A stretch of DNA of 38,338 nucleotides from Mesobacillus boroniphilus JCM 21738 (GCF_000517385.1 NZ_BAUW01000036.1:1-38338), one strand, 5' to 3'; counted from the stretch's first letter, positions 1 to 9,773 are shown. Numbers and translations are program-made. Notes: generated from the letters alone by a model not told the origin.

Positions 1-35
1 AAAAAAAAACAGCCAGGGCTAAATCCCCCTGGCTG
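1..35 (-). terminator. Rho-independent terminator of ytpB
   Basis: On the minus strand CAGCCAGGG and CCCTGGCTG form a stem around a short A/T-rich loop, followed by nine T. It begins six bases after the ytpB stop. Confidence 0.85.
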
Positions 36-40
36 CAATC

Positions 41-1134
41 CTACTTTATAAACGCCCTCACCACTCCGGAAGGAACCCACCTCTGCAATGACCTGTAAGC
101 TCGTCCATTGATATAAAAGAAGTAGCTGACGGGGCCGGCTGTCTTGATCATTTCCTTGGCCAGTTTCCTGATTCTTTCCTGTCGCCTTACTTTTTCGTCT
201 GACAGGTAAACGCCGAGCAGCCCGCGGTTAATCAATTTGTGGAATTTCCGGTGTGGCAATCGGGCTGTATGGTAATCAGCATTTTTCACGAAGTGCCGGA
301 GCCGCTCAAACAATGCTTCTTCATTTTCATAATAAAAACAGAAGTTCAGATCGCCGCCTTCGCGGTCTTCTTCCTGGTCGATGAAATAATCGAGCAGGAT
401 GTGAAGGCCCTGTATGTAAGGGAAATATCCTTCGCGAATGCTGTCGGCATATTCCGGTTTAAAATCATCGCGAAGCGCGTAGGATACGAGGCAAAAGATC
501 CCGAGCGTCGAGCCGGTGCAAGCTGAGAATTCATACCACTCCATTTCTGGAATATTGTCACGGTGGCCGTCAAACCATCTTTGCAGCTTGGGACACGGTC
601 TTTTACCTCAACATGCTTGTGGATTTGCAAATGGCAATAATAGTCACAAAGCTCGCTCAAATGGTGTTGGATATCTTGGTAGTAATCTAGCTCCGACAGG
701 ACTTGCCGGCAAACAGTCACGAGCTCGATGAGATATCCCCCGTCATTCTGGTCTTCCCGCTCCCGATAATAATTTTTCAATTGACGATTCGGATTCAAAG
801 CGTCTGCCATCGATTCGTGAAGAGCAGAAAAATCGGCTGGATCCAATGATGTACTGCGGTCACAAAGATTATCCAGGTAATCGCTGATCGTCTGGTAAGC
901 CACTATGAAACGAATCGCTTTTTTGTAATTCTTTTTCGCGGTCAGGCTCAATATTGAGCCTCCTTCGCAATGGAAGGTTTTATGCTCGATACTGGCGAGT
1001 GCCTGTTTCCTTAATTCAGGATTCGGAATCTCCTCTGCCCTGCTCTTCCAGTATGCCAACTCCCTGTGCACCTGAGGCAGAACTTGTTTGTATACACGGT
1101 ACATCAAACTGATGGGCATTGATGGGATCATCAT
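41..1134 (-). CDS. ytpB: Tetraprenyl-beta-curcumene synthase YtpB (one frameshift near 589)
   Basis: The product belongs to the YtpB family, which cyclises tetraprenyl diphosphate to tetraprenyl-beta-curcumene, a C35 sesquarterpene precursor. The N-terminal part (1134 to about 590) carries an Asp-rich stretch YLDNLCDR. The C-terminal part continues in another frame with FSACTGSTLGIFCLV and DYFIDQEEDREGGDLNFCFY. The first frame reads VKDRVP and then garbage; the second frame supplies KLQRWFDG. Adding one A at about 588-592 gives V-P-K-L-Q-R-W-F-D and a protein of about 364 residues, close to the B. subtilis length. The start ATG at 1134 follows GGAGAGGGTG. The gene lies 24 bp after ytpA and is probably cotranscribed. 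The frameshift is likely a sequencing error. Confidence 0.88.
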
Positions 1135-1158
1135 GCTGCAGCTTCACCCTCTCCATAT

Positions 1159-1961
1159 CTAATACACATATCCAATTGCTTTCAGCTGGCTGATGACAAA
1201 ATCATGCGCATAGTCAAAAATCTCTTCGCGTTCAGGTTCATTGAACACCTCATGATAGCACTTCGGCCATTCTTTATACCTTTTTTCAGAGAGCGGAGCA
1301 TTGTTGAACCATTCCTTGACAGAACGTTTATCCACAATCCGATCATCGCCGCCCTGAAGCAAGAGCGTTGGAACGTCCTGGACTTTCCCCATGTTTTCAA
1401 AGGCTTGCTCCATGGCTGCTGCCAGCTCGCGGTACCAGCGCACCGACACCTTCGTAATGTATAGTGAGTCATTCGCGTCGACCGCCCTCACATCTTCATT
1501 CCTGGTTGCCATCTCGACTGAGAGGCCTGAAGAGATTCGGAAAGTCGGAACAATGACATTCAATCCGTGTGAAAGCATATCCAGCATTTTCGAAGGATAA
1601 TTGACCAAACCAAGGCATGGCGATGACAAAATGAGTCCGGCAATCTCTACACGCACTTCCTGAAGCATGCGAATTGCCACTAAGCCACCCATACTATGGC
1701 CGAGCAAAAATACTGGCAGGCCAAATTCATAAGCTGCCTCAACCCATTCTTTGACTTCCAAAATGTACTCATCAAATGAATCAATATGGCCACGGTTCGC
1801 CCTAGTCGTCATGCCCTGTCCAGGCAAATCACCCATAATGACATGAAATCCGGATGAGCGCCAGGCTTCAATCAGCCACCCGTATCGCCTGTGATGCTCG
1901 AGGGCACCATGAATCATAACGATTACACCTTAGCATCCCCGTCAGCTTCCCATTTCCACAT
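1159..1961 (-). CDS. ytpA: Lysophospholipase / alpha-beta hydrolase YtpA (frameshift near 1929)
   Basis: This is a monoglyceride-lipase/lysophospholipase-type alpha/beta hydrolase. B. subtilis YtpA has been linked to lysophospholipid (bacilysocin) formation. Visible features are the oxyanion region MIHGALEHHRRYGW, the nucleophile elbow GHSMGG, the acid GGDDRIVD and the catalytic His in CYHEVFNE. The uninterrupted frame opens only at the ATG at 1917, inside the first core strand. Upstream, another frame reads MWKWEADGDAK from an ATG at 1961 behind GGGGGA. Restoring one G at about 1928-1929 joins them as AKGVIVMIHG, giving about 267 residues. It precedes ytpB in a likely two-gene operon. Confidence 0.85.
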
Positions 1962-2004
1962 GACCATTCCCCCACTCAAATACTTTTTCTTTCTTTAAAA
2001 GAAC

Positions 2005-2010
2005 TATAAT
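2005..2010 (+). promoter_or_regulatory. Candidate -10 element upstream of ytoA
   Basis: A perfect TATAAT lies 66 bp upstream of ytoA in an A/T-rich stretch. The matching -35 position is poor, so this is only a candidate. Confidence 0.35.
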
Positions 2011-2075
2011 ATATAAATAGTGAAAAATAAAAATGAAAGCACTGATAAAAACTATTTTATTTAGGAGTGTAATAA

Positions 2076-2600
2076 ATGATTTACCCTTACAAAGGCAAGA
2101 TACCTAAAATAGCGGATTCCGCTTTTATTGCGGATTATGTAACGATTAGCGGGGATGTCGAAATCGGCGAGGAATCGAGCGTTTGGTTCAACACCTCGAT
2201 CCGCGGCGACGTCGCTCCCACCATTATCGGCAATAAAGTGAATATACAGGATAACTCTGTCCTCCATCAAAGTCCAAACAATCCGCTCATTCTTGAAGAT
2301 GAAGTGACTGTTGGCCACCAGGTCATCCTCCACAGCTGCATCATCCGAAAAAAAGCTTTGATTGGGATGGGCTCCATCATCCTCGATCAGGCCGAAATCG
2401 GTGAAGGTGCTTTTATTGGTGCCGGCAGCCTTGTTCCTCAAGGCAAAAAAATCCCGCCGAACTCGCTTGCGTTCGGACGCCCAGCCAAGGTCATCCGCGA
2501 GCTGAATGAAGACGACATCCGTGACATGGAGCGAATTTCAAGAGAGTATGCGGAGAAAGGCCAGTACTATAAAAATCTACAAAACAAAGACACTGATTGA
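2076..2600 (+). CDS. ytoA: Gamma-carbonic-anhydrase-like hexapeptide protein YtoA
   Basis: This 174-residue left-handed beta-helix protein has the repeated [I/V]-G-x-x-x-x hexapeptide pattern throughout (for example VEIGEESSVWFN and LIGMGSIILDQAEIGEGAFIG). The three His expected for metal binding in gamma-class carbonic anhydrases are present in VLHQSP, VGHQ and LHSC. The R-G-D segment SIRGDVAP is also typical. Carbonic anhydrase activity is not proven for this subfamily. The start is preceded by AGGAG with nine bases of spacing. It is transcribed divergently from ytpA. Confidence 0.85.
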   Translation: MIYPYKGKIPKIADSAFIADYVTISGDVEIGEESSVWFNTSIRGDVAPTIIGNKVNIQDNSVLHQSPNNPLILEDEVTVGHQVILHSCIIRKKALIGMGSIILDQAEIGEGAFIGAGSLVPQGKKIPPNSLAFGRPAKVIRELNEDDIRDMERISREYAEKGQYYKNLQNKDTD

Positions 2601-2692
2601 TTAAACAAATCCCGCATCAGTCCGATATTAATTTATATATTATACCCTGCAATTTTTAAAATATGCGGACGGGCCAGGTGATCGATGTGGAT

Positions 2693-3568
2693 ATGTTATA
2701 TATATCAATTGCGGCTGTTGTACCTCTGCTAGTCTTGTTTTTTCTGTTAATCCGAAATCAAAATAGCATGATAAAATCCATCTTGATATTTTTGTTTGTT
2801 TTTACATCGGTAGCCGGGGCCTTCCTGCTCGAGAACCTGCAGGCTTCACATGTTGCCAAGGCTGTCCAGTCGGTCAAGGAATGGCTTGATGAGCCCGAAC
2901 CAAGTGCACCACCACAGGCAGCTGCAATAATAGAAGAATACAAACCTGAAATCATCCCTATAAAAAACCAGGTACTCCTGGATGCTCCGGTCATCTGGCA
3001 GATGCCTGAGCTCCCAAGAGGATGCGAAGTCACAAGTCTCGCCATGCTCCTGCAGTACCAGGGTGTTCAAGTGGACAAGCTGACACTTGCCAGGGGAGTA
3101 AAGAAAAACCCAGCTGAATACCGGCTCAATAATGGGAAAATCTATTTTGGCGATCCAAATGAAGGATTTGTCGGCAATATGTACACCTATACCCAACCAG
3201 GATTGGGTGTCTACCACAAACCGATTGCTGAACTGGCAGGACAATATCTTCCTGGAAAAATAAAGGACCTTACAGGCGCAGAATTCCAGGAACTTAAAAT
3301 CCACTTATCAGATGACCGCCCAGTATGGGTCATCACGAATACTGAATATAAAAGGTTGGACGATAGCTTTTTCCAAACATGGTATACACCTAATGGAGAA
3401 GTCAAAGTTACAACAAAAGAGCATTCTGTACTGGTTACCGGCTATGATGGAAATTCCGTTTATTTCAACGACCCGTTGACTGGCGAAAAAAATAAAAAAG
3501 CACCCATTAAGGACTTCGTGGAAGCCTGGGTGCAGATGGGAAGGCAAGCAGTTACCTACCTTCCCTGA
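2693..3568 (+). CDS. Membrane-anchored C39-like cysteine peptidase
   Basis: The N terminus has two hydrophobic segments (about residues 2-20 and 27-45), then an Ala/Pro-rich linker and a peptidase_C39_2 type domain. The probable catalytic Cys is in ELPRGCEVTSLAMLL and the probable His in KEHSVLVTGYDG, followed by VYFNDP. The family includes B. subtilis YvpB. The substrate is unknown, and no bacteriocin or ABC exporter is adjacent, so a classical leader-peptidase role is unlikely. The start is uncertain: an in-frame ATG at 2663 lacks an RBS, a GTG at 2687 sits six bases after AGGTG, and the ATG at 2693 is used here. The gene is convergent with asnB. Confidence 0.75.
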   Translation: MLYISIAAVVPLLVLFFLLIRNQNSMIKSILIFLFVFTSVAGAFLLENLQASHVAKAVQSVKEWLDEPEPSAPPQAAAIIEEYKPEIIPIKNQVLLDAPVIWQMPELPRGCEVTSLAMLLQYQGVQVDKLTLARGVKKNPAEYRLNNGKIYFGDPNEGFVGNMYTYTQPGLGVYHKPIAELAGQYLPGKIKDLTGAEFQELKIHLSDDRPVWVITNTEYKRLDDSFFQTWYTPNGEVKVTTKEHSVLVTGYDGNSVYFNDPLTGEKNKKAPIKDFVEAWVQMGRQAVTYLP

Positions 3569-5465
3569 TCTTTAAGATTGTAAGACTTTCTGAGCTTCAT
3601 ACTCCTTCTGGAAGGAGTATTTTTTTCGACATAAACATCATGCCACATCATGAACATCAGCACTGTCCAGATTTTACGGCTGTTGTCAGCCTTGTTCTGG
3701 CAGTGGTCATCCAATAGCTTCAATAAGTAAGACTTATTGATAAGATGCTCTGTGTTGCTTTCCTTGATGATGTTCTTCGCCCACTCGTTCATTTCATTCT
3801 TCAGCCAGTGGCGAATCGGCACCGGGAAGCCAAGCTTTTGCGTGTAAGAACGTGGTCAGGTACAACGCCTTCAGCCGCTTTACGCAAAATGTACTTGGTG
3901 GTGTTGTTAGCTGTTTTCAAGCTTGTAGGAATCTTTGAAGCTGTTTCAAAAACAATTTTATCAAGGAATGGCACTCGAAGTTCCAAAGAATGAGCCATCG
4001 TCATTTTATCAGCCTTCAATAAAATGTCCCCGCGCATCCAAGTGTGGATATCGATATATTGCATTGTATCAACCGGGTCGTAGCCTCTGCTCTCGCGATA
4101 AAGAGGCTTCGTGATATCCCTGAAATCGTACTGTCCATTATAGACGTGCAACAGCTCACTCTTCTCTTTTTCGGTGAACATCTTCGCGTTTCCAATGTAA
4201 CGCTCTTCCATTGGCGTCACGCCGCGTTCGATGAAGCTCTTGCCCTTCATGCCCTCTGGCATCATTTTCGAAATGCCCTTCAGCATCGACTTCCCTACCT
4301 GGGGAATCTTGTTGAACATTTCAAGGTCCTGCGGCTCGCGGTAAATATTATAGCCGCCGAACAATTCATCCGCACCTTCTCCAGAAAGGACAACCGTTAC
4401 ATGCTTCCTTGCTTCCCGGGCAACGAAATATAAAGGTATAGCAGCCGGGTCAGCAAGCGGATCATCCATATGCCACATGATTTTCGGAAGTTCATCCATA
4501 TACTCCTGCGGACTGATCACATAGCTGATGTTTTCAACACCGAGTCGATCAGCCGTTTCCTTAGCCACATCAATCTCGCTGAAGCCATTTTGTTCAAACC
4601 CGACAGAGAATGTCTTGATTGAAGGATGATACTGCTTCGCAATCGATGCGATGATCGAGGAATCAATTCCGCCAGAAAGGAAAGAACCAACTGGCACATC
4701 ACTGCGCATGTGGATTTTCACCGATTCGAACAGAACATCCCTGATCTCCTTCGTGAACTCATCCTCGGATTTGTGGATTGGCGAGAAGCTCGCTTTCCAG
4801 TATCGCTTGATTTCCATTGGCGAACCGATTTTCTTTGTAAAATAATGCCCTGGCTCAAGCTTGTAAATACCTTCAGACATTGTATTTGGTTCTGGCACGA
4901 ATTGATAAGTCAGGTAATGCTGCAATGCCTTGTAATCAAGGACATCGTTTTCCAGCGCTAGAAGGATGCTCTTTTTCTCAGAACCAAAGAACGTGCGGTC
5001 GCCATCTTCAAAGTAGAAGAAAGGCTTGATGCCGAAATGGTCACGCGCACCGTAAAGGATCTGCTCTTGCTTATCCCAGATGACAAATGCGAACATACCG
5101 CGAAGCTTGTCAACAGCCTGCTCTTTATAATGGCTGTATAGGGCAATGATCACCTCAGTGTCCGAATGAGTTTCGAAGGTAAGCCCTTCTTCAATCAACT
5201 CTTCACGAAGCTCAAGATAGTTGTAGATTTCCCCGTTGAAAATGATCCAATAGCGCTCATTTTCATACGTCAATGGCTGATGGCCAGCCTCAAGGTCGAT
5301 GATGCTCAGACGGCGGAAGCCAAACTGGATATGCTCATCATAGAAATACCCATCATCATCGGGACCACGGTGGGTGATGATGTCGTTCATATTTTTAAAC
5401 AGCTGCTTGTCATCGCTGCTGAATTCCTGTGCATTTTCATGTACACAACCGATAAAGCCACACAT
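3556..5465 (-). CDS. asnB: Asparagine synthetase (glutamine-hydrolysing) AsnB, frameshifted near 3838
   Basis: AsnB makes asparagine from aspartate, ATP and glutamine. The start ATG at 5465 follows GGAGAAGGTG and leaves Cys2 (MCGFIGC) as the glutaminase nucleophile. THRGPDDDG, FNGEIYN and SDTEVI complete the class-II amidotransferase domain, and FLSGGIDSS is the PP-loop of the synthetase domain. Near 3836-3839 the frame runs into VLTRKSLASRCRFATG and stops. Restoring one A (run of 4 to 5) gives TRKKLGFPVPIRHWLKNEM and the conserved DNSRKIWTVLMF. A second lost A in the run at 3620-3626 would change the tail to VEKKYSFQKEYEA, move the stop to about 3572 just past the convergent peptidase gene, and give about 631 residues. 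That second change is tentative. Confidence 0.88.
3599..3626 (+). terminator. Terminator of the C39-like peptidase gene
   Basis: ATACTCCTT and AAGGAGTAT form a stem with loop CTGG followed by seven T on the plus strand, 30 bp after the peptidase stop. It lies inside the 3' end of the opposing asnB reading frame. Confidence 0.8.
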
Positions 5466-5667
5466 TATGTACTTCACCTTCTCCATTTCAGATAAAAATT
5501 TATTGTTATTTTCCAGTGATTTTACTCCCAAAAAACATACCATCTAATACTATCATTAAACGCAAGGTTTTTGCAGTAAAATCTGAGGGAAATTTAAGGT
5601 AATACTCTATTTTACACCTTTTGGACCATTCGCAAACCCTTCTCGCCTCTTCCCTGATTAGACGGCA

Positions 5668-5706
5668 AATAATAAAGGGAGTTACATATTTCTATGCAAC
5701 TCCCTT
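5668..5706 (-). terminator. Terminator of metK
   Basis: On the minus strand AAGGGAGTT and AACTCCCTT form a nine-pair stem followed by a T-rich TTTATTATTT stretch, immediately after the metK stop. Confidence 0.7.
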
Positions 5707-5712
5707 GTGATT

Positions 5713-6915
5713 TTATTTTCCTTGAGCTTGAGTGCGAAGTGCCTCAGCCTTGTCTGTTCGCTCCCATGGAAGGTCAACGTCAGAACGGCCGAAGTGTCCA
5801 TAAGCAGCTGTCTGCTTGTAGATTGGCTTGCGCAGGTCAAGCATGTTGATGATACCAGCCGGGCGAAGGTCAAAGTTGCTTTCAACAACGTCGATCAAGA
5901 CATCTTCGCTCACTTTGCCTGTGCCAAATGTATCGATTGAAATCGATACCGGACGAGCTACTCCGATTGCGTATGCAAGCTGTACTTCAACTTTTTCGGC
6001 AAGGCCAGCAGCTACGATGTTCTTCGCAACGTAACGTGCAGCGTATGCAGCTGAGCGGTCAACTTTTGTAGGATCCTTACCAGAGAATGCACCGCCGCCG
6101 TGGCGAGCATATCCGCCGTAAGTATCAACGATGATCTTGCGGCCAGTAAGACCTGCATCACCCTGTGGTCCGCCGATTACGAAACGGCCAGTTGGGTTGA
6201 TAAAATATTTTGTGTTTTCGTCGATCAATTCTGCTGGTACAACAGGGTTGATGACATGTTCTTTAAGGTTGCGCTGGATTTGCTCAAGCGAAACTTCTGG
6301 GTGGTGCTGAGTTGAAATAACGATTGTGTCGACTCGGACTGGCTTGTCATTCTCGTCGTATTCAACTGTTACCTGAGTTTTTCCATCCGGACGAAGGTAT
6401 GGAAGGATTTCTTCCTTACGTACCAAAGTAAGGCGGCGAGAAAGCTTGTGAGCTAATGAAATCGGAAGAGGCATAAGCTCTATCGTTTCGTTGCATGCAA
6501 AACCGAACATCAAACCCTGATCTCCAGCACCGATAGCTTCGATTTCGTCGTCTGACATTTGCCCTTCACGTGCTTCAAGAGCCTGGTCAACACCCATTGC
6601 GATGTCAGCAGACTGCTCGTCGATCGAAGTCAATACTGCGCAAGTCTCGAAGTCGAAACCATACTTTGCACGCGTGTAGCCAATTTCCTTGACTGTTTCA
6701 CGAACGATTTTCGGAATATCTACGTATGTAGATGTAGTGATTTCCCCTGCAACTAGTACAAGGCCTGTAGTAACTGATGTTTCAGCAGCAACACGTGCGT
6801 TAGCATCTTTAGCAAGGATTGCATCCAAAATCGCGTCAGAAATCTGGTCGCAAATTTTATCCGGATGGCCTTCTGTTACTGATTCAGAAGTGAACAAACG
6901 GCGTTTGTTTGACAT
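5713..6915 (-). CDS. metK: S-adenosylmethionine synthetase
   Basis: MetK makes S-adenosylmethionine from ATP and methionine. From the ATG at 6915, preceded by GAGGGAGGAAC, it is 400 residues, the usual Bacillus length. Signature motifs are [13 protein letters not shown] near the N terminus, [12 protein letters not shown] (the ATP-binding signature) and [19 protein letters not shown] (the P-loop-like signature), with GHFGR near the C terminus. The gene is monocistronic between its own terminator and an S-box leader, so it is expected to be shut off by its product. Open frame upstream of 6915 is leader and not coding. Confidence 0.97.
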   Translation of the reverse strand: MSNKRRLFTSESVTEGHPDKICDQISDAILDAILAKDANARVAAETSVTTGLVLVAGEITTSTYVDIPKIVRETVKEIGYTRAKYGFDFETCAVLTSIDEQSADIAMGVDQALEAREGQMSDDEIEAIGAGDQGLMFGFACNETIELMPLPISLAHKLSRRLTLVRKEEILPYLRPDGKTQVTVEYDENDKPVRVDTIVISTQHHPEVSLEQIQRNLKEHVINPVVPAELIDENTKYFINPTGRFVIGGPQGDAGLTGRKIIVDTYGGYARHGGGAFSGKDPTKVDRSAAYAARYVAKNIVAAGLAEKVEVQLAYAIGVARPVSISIDTFGTGKVSEDVLIDVVESNFDLRPAGIINMLDLRKPIYKQTAAYGHFGRSDVDLPWERTDKAEALRTQAQGK

Positions 6916-7150
6916 CTTAGTTCCTCCCTCATTTATAAAAATTGATCGAGACTGTCCCAATACAGACCTCGGGTTGATACGGTACTCATTCCCTATGTAG
7001 TATGAAATAAACGCTGAGTTTTTATTAGAAAAATTTGTTTTTGATTCATGGTCAATTTCTTTTTTTTCCTAATTTTCACCCACGGGAGCAATGACACCAA
7101 AGAAGGCAATCCGGTGCATTTTCATGCATTTGGACAGAAAAAAGCAATAT

Positions 7151-7180
7151 AAAAAACCTCTCCAATTTCGAGGAAAGGTT
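7151..7180 (-). terminator. Intrinsic terminator of the metK SAM riboswitch
   Basis: On the minus strand AACCTTTCC and GGAGAGGTT pair and are followed by six T. It sits just downstream of the S-box aptamer and about 235 bp before metK. This is the usual position for the OFF-state terminator. Confidence 0.85.
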
Positions 7181-7201
7181 TATGCTTAAATCCGCGCCTT
7201 T

Positions 7202-7347
7202 CGCTCTTATCGTTCAAGGGCAGTTCCCTTGCGTCAGGTTAGCACCTTTGCCCGGAAAAAATCAGCATTCCATTAAGCTGAGCTTTCTCGTCTGCAGGTT
7301 GCTGGGTTTCATTGGGCCTGTCCCTCCACCAGCTCGGGATAAGAGAG
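7202..7347 (-). promoter_or_regulatory. SAM-I (S-box) riboswitch upstream of metK
   Basis: Read on the minus strand, the leader has the closing helix strand CTTATC, then GAGCTGGTGGAGGGA, CAATGAAACCCAGCAACC, the variable P3 hairpin (CTCAGCTTAATGGAATGCTG), AGGTGCTAACCTG, the P4 helix AGGGAACTGCCCTT and the closing GATAAGAG. These are the hallmark S-box boxes in the correct order. High SAM is expected to favour the downstream terminator and stop metK expression. Confidence 0.95.
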
Positions 7348-7364
7348 TATCCGTTCAAGACCAA

Positions 7365-7393
7365 ATCATAACGAAACTATAATTGCATGTCAA
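7365..7393 (-). promoter_or_regulatory. Sigma-A promoter of the metK leader
   Basis: On the minus strand a perfect TTGACA (7388-7393) is followed after exactly 17 bases by TATGAT (7365-7370). The predicted start lies about ten bases before the S-box closing helix. Confidence 0.8.
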
Positions 7394-7472
7394 TGATTTT
7401 CTCGGTAAATTTGTCGATTGTTGTTGAAAGTTTTTTTGTATAATAAAATGGCCGCGAAACGTCCCTTTTTGC

Positions 7473-7501
7473 TTGACTATATAAAGAAAGAATTATATAA
7501 C
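7473..7501 (+). promoter_or_regulatory. Sigma-A promoter upstream of pckA
   Basis: TTGACT (7473-7478), 17 bases, then TATAAC (7496-7501). This is the best-matched promoter ahead of pckA and would give a 5' leader of about 120 bases. Confidence 0.65.
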
Positions 7502-7532
7502 GCAAGTGAGGTGCAAGGTAATTTTCCGAGTC

Positions 7533-7570
7533 ATTAGTATAGATTAATCAAACTAATGTGTTATACTAAT
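7533..7570 (+). promoter_or_regulatory. Putative CcpN-like operator region of pckA
   Basis: ATTAGTATA (7533-7541) and TATACTAAT (7562-7570) are perfect inverted copies with a 20-base gap. Within this region TGTGTTATACT (7557-7567) fits the CcpN box TRTGHYATAYW as I recall it from B. subtilis, where CcpN represses pckA and gapB under glycolytic conditions. TATACT could itself be the -10 of a second, weaker promoter. Confidence 0.5.
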
Positions 7571-7626
7571 ACCAAGATGTAAACACTTACAAAATATTAA
7601 ACTTTTAAAAAGGAAGGTATTTTCCG

Positions 7627-9215
7627 ATGAATGTTGTAGGAATATCAAATGAACTTTCAGCATTATTAACTGGAAGCAATGTAAAGGTACAGTTATCTGT
7701 TCCCCAGCTTGTTGAAAAAGTCCTGAACCGAAACGAAGGCTCCTGACTTCAACTGGTGCCGTTAGAGCAACCACTGGTAAGTATACTGGCCGTTCACCAA
7801 AAGATAAATTCATAGTTGAAGAAGAATCCGTGAAGGACAAAATTGACTGGGGATCCGTCAATCAGCCGATTTCCGAGGAATCTTTTACAAAACTATATAA
7901 TAAGGTATTGAATTTCCTTAAAGAAAAAGAGGAAGTATTCGTATTCAAAGGATTTGCGGGTGCTGATAAGAAATACCAGCTTCCGATCCAGGTAATCAAT
8001 GAATACGCCTGGCACAACCTTTTCGCACATCAATTGTTCATCCGACCAACGGAGGAAGAGCTTGTTGATCATGAGTCTGAATTCACGGTTATTTCTGCTC
8101 CAACTTTCAAGGCGGATCCTAAAGTTGATGGCACGAATTCAGAGACATTTATCATTGTTTCTTTTGAACAGCGCGTCGTATTGATCGGCGGAACAGAATA
8201 TGCGGGTGAAATGAAGAAGTCGATTTTCTCCGTGATGAACTATTTGCTGCCTGAAAACGGCATTCTTTCCATGCACTGCTCCGCAAACGTGGGACGCGAA
8301 GGCGATGTCGCATTATTCTTCGGTCTTTCCGGAACTGGAAAGACAACTTTGTCAGCTGATAACAACCGACGCCTGATTGGTGATGATGAGCACGGCTGGT
8401 CAGCTAACGGTGTGTTCAACATTGAGGGTGGCTGCTATGCGAAGTGCATCAACTTATCGAAGGAAAAAGAACCACAAATTTATGATGCGATCCGTTTCGG
8501 TTCTGTACTTGAAAATGTCGTTGTCGATGAAGAAACCCGTGTTGCGGACTATGATGAAGGCAGCCTTACTGAAAATACACGTGCAGCTTATCCAATCCAG
8601 GCTATTGAAAACATCGTGGACCCAAGCATTTCCGGACATCCAAACGCGATTGTATTCCTGACTGCCGACGCTTTCGGAGTTCTGCCTCCAATCGCAAAGC
8701 TTACAAAGGAACAGGCAATGTACCATTTCTTGAGCGGATATACTTCAAAGCTGGCAGGTACAGAGCGCGGAATCACTTCACCACAAGCAACGTTCTCGAC
8801 TTGCTTTGGCTCACCTTTCCTTCCGCTGGCAGCAACAAGGTACGCGGAAATGCTCGGTGAAAAAATCGACGAGCACAACGCGAAAGTTTTCCTTGTGAAC
8901 ACAGGATGGACAGGAGGAGAGTATGGCACCGGCAGCCGCATGAAGCTTGCATACACTCGCGCAATGGTCCAGGCAGCACTTGAAGGCGAACTGAACAATG
9001 TCGAAACCGTCAAAGACGAAATTTTCGGCCTTGATATTCCGGCACACGTACCAGGTGTACCAGACGACGTCCTTCAGCCAGTCAAGACATGGAGCGACAA
9101 AGAAGCCTACTACGCAAAAGCAAACGAACTTGCAGGCAAGTTCCGCGAAAACTTCAAAAAGTTCTCAAACGTACCGTCCGAGATCGAAGAAAAAGGCGGA
9201 CCGACAGCTAAATAA
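7627..9215 (+). CDS. pckA: Phosphoenolpyruvate carboxykinase (ATP), frameshifted near 7740
   Basis: PckA converts oxaloacetate and ATP to phosphoenolpyruvate, the entry step of gluconeogenesis. The ATG at 7627 follows AAGGAAGG. The first 38 codons end in [10 protein letters not shown] and a stop. The next bases in another frame read [24 protein letters not shown], a conserved PckA stretch. One missing base at about 7738-7741 therefore splits the gene. Repaired, it is about 529 residues, as in B. subtilis. Later motifs are intact: [26 protein letters not shown], the P-loop GLSGTGKTT, the metal site GDDEHGW and ENTRAAYP. It is monocistronic with its own terminator. Confidence 0.93.
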
Positions 9216-9230
9216 GAAATTGATGAATGA

Positions 9231-9263
9231 GGCCATCTCCGGTGAGGAGATGGCCTTTTTTTT
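9231..9263 (+). terminator. Terminator of pckA
   Basis: GGCCATCTCC and GGAGATGGCC form a perfect ten-pair stem with loop GGTGA, followed by eight T. Confidence 0.92.
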
Positions 9264-9311
9264 GGATGGTTGGGATCAATCATCCACTTTTTTTGGGGAG
9301 GTCGTGAATTA

Positions 9312-9431
9312 GGACAAATTTCCGCTTTGAGCCTGTGATTTTGTCCGAAGTTGCACCGGCTTCGGACAATTTTTCGCTTTGAGCTCGGGATTTTGTCTGA
9401 AGTTGACCAAGCTTCGGACAAATTTCCGCTT
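9312..9431. repeat. Tandem repeat, 52-bp period, about 2.3 copies
   Basis: Units begin at 9312, 9364 and 9416 with GGACAAATTTCCGCTTTGAG or a close variant. Each full unit ends with ATTTTGTC(C/T)GAAGTT, so GGACAAA and TTTGTCC arms face each other and each unit can form a hairpin. The stretch between the pckA and ytmB terminators has no credible gene. Confidence 0.75.
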
Positions 9432-9446
9432 CGTCCCAAGCCAAAA

Positions 9447-9474
9447 TAAAAAACAGAGCACAATATGTGCCCTG
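9447..9474 (-). terminator. Terminator of ytmB
   Basis: On the minus strand CAGGGCACA and TGTGCTCTG pair around TAT, followed by six T, directly after the ytmB stop. Confidence 0.8.
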
Positions 9475-9475
9475 C

Positions 9476-9718
9476 TTAGTTGGTTGAGTTCAAGGAAATT
9501 AACTGATACGTAAGTGTTGTTGTGTTTTCTGTCCATTCTACTTTTTTGATGACACCTGTTCCGGTAAGGTCACCTTCAATTGTCTTTTTGACTTCTAGTG
9601 GAATGTCAACTGGATAAAGCCTGTAGCCTTCCTTGGTCAAAGAGAAGAAATTGTCTTCGAGCCGCTTTTCCCGGCCCTTTGTTACGATCATTGTATTCAA
9701 CTCTAATGGCATCCCCAT
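9476..9718 (-). CDS. ytmB: DUF2584 family protein YtmB
   Basis: This 80-residue protein matches the small YtmB/DUF2584 family in length and in the pattern GMPLELNTMIVTKGRE near its N terminus and TLTYQLISLNSTN at its C terminus. It has no signal peptide or membrane segment. The function is unknown. The start at 9718 is chosen because GGAG lies eight bases upstream and because family members begin with M-G-M-P. It follows ytmA by 55 bp on the same strand, as in B. subtilis. Confidence 0.8.
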   Translation of the reverse strand: MGMPLELNTMIVTKGREKRLEDNFFSLTKEGYRLYPVDIPLEVKKTIEGDLTGTGVIKKVEWTENTTTLTYQLISLNSTN

Positions 9719-9773
9719 TGTACTCGCTCCTCTATTGTTCATCATTAATATCACTTTCATTTTATCATTGTTG

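Noticed and set aside
5466..5674. T-box or other riboswitch upstream of asnB
   Set aside because: No T-box TGGNACC motif, specifier-like stem or terminator hairpin was found in this 209-bp stretch.
7182..7382. Plus-strand reading frame of 66 codons over the S-box
   Set aside because: It is antisense to a clear SAM riboswitch and its promoter; not coding.
8588..9047. Minus-strand open frames opposite pckA
   Set aside because: They are antisense to a strongly conserved enzyme, have no RBS, and show no domain pattern; they are codon-bias shadows.
9110..9463. Minus-strand reading frame across the pckA end, terminator and 52-bp repeat
   Set aside because: It spans a terminator and a hairpin repeat, has no homology I recognise and no RBS.
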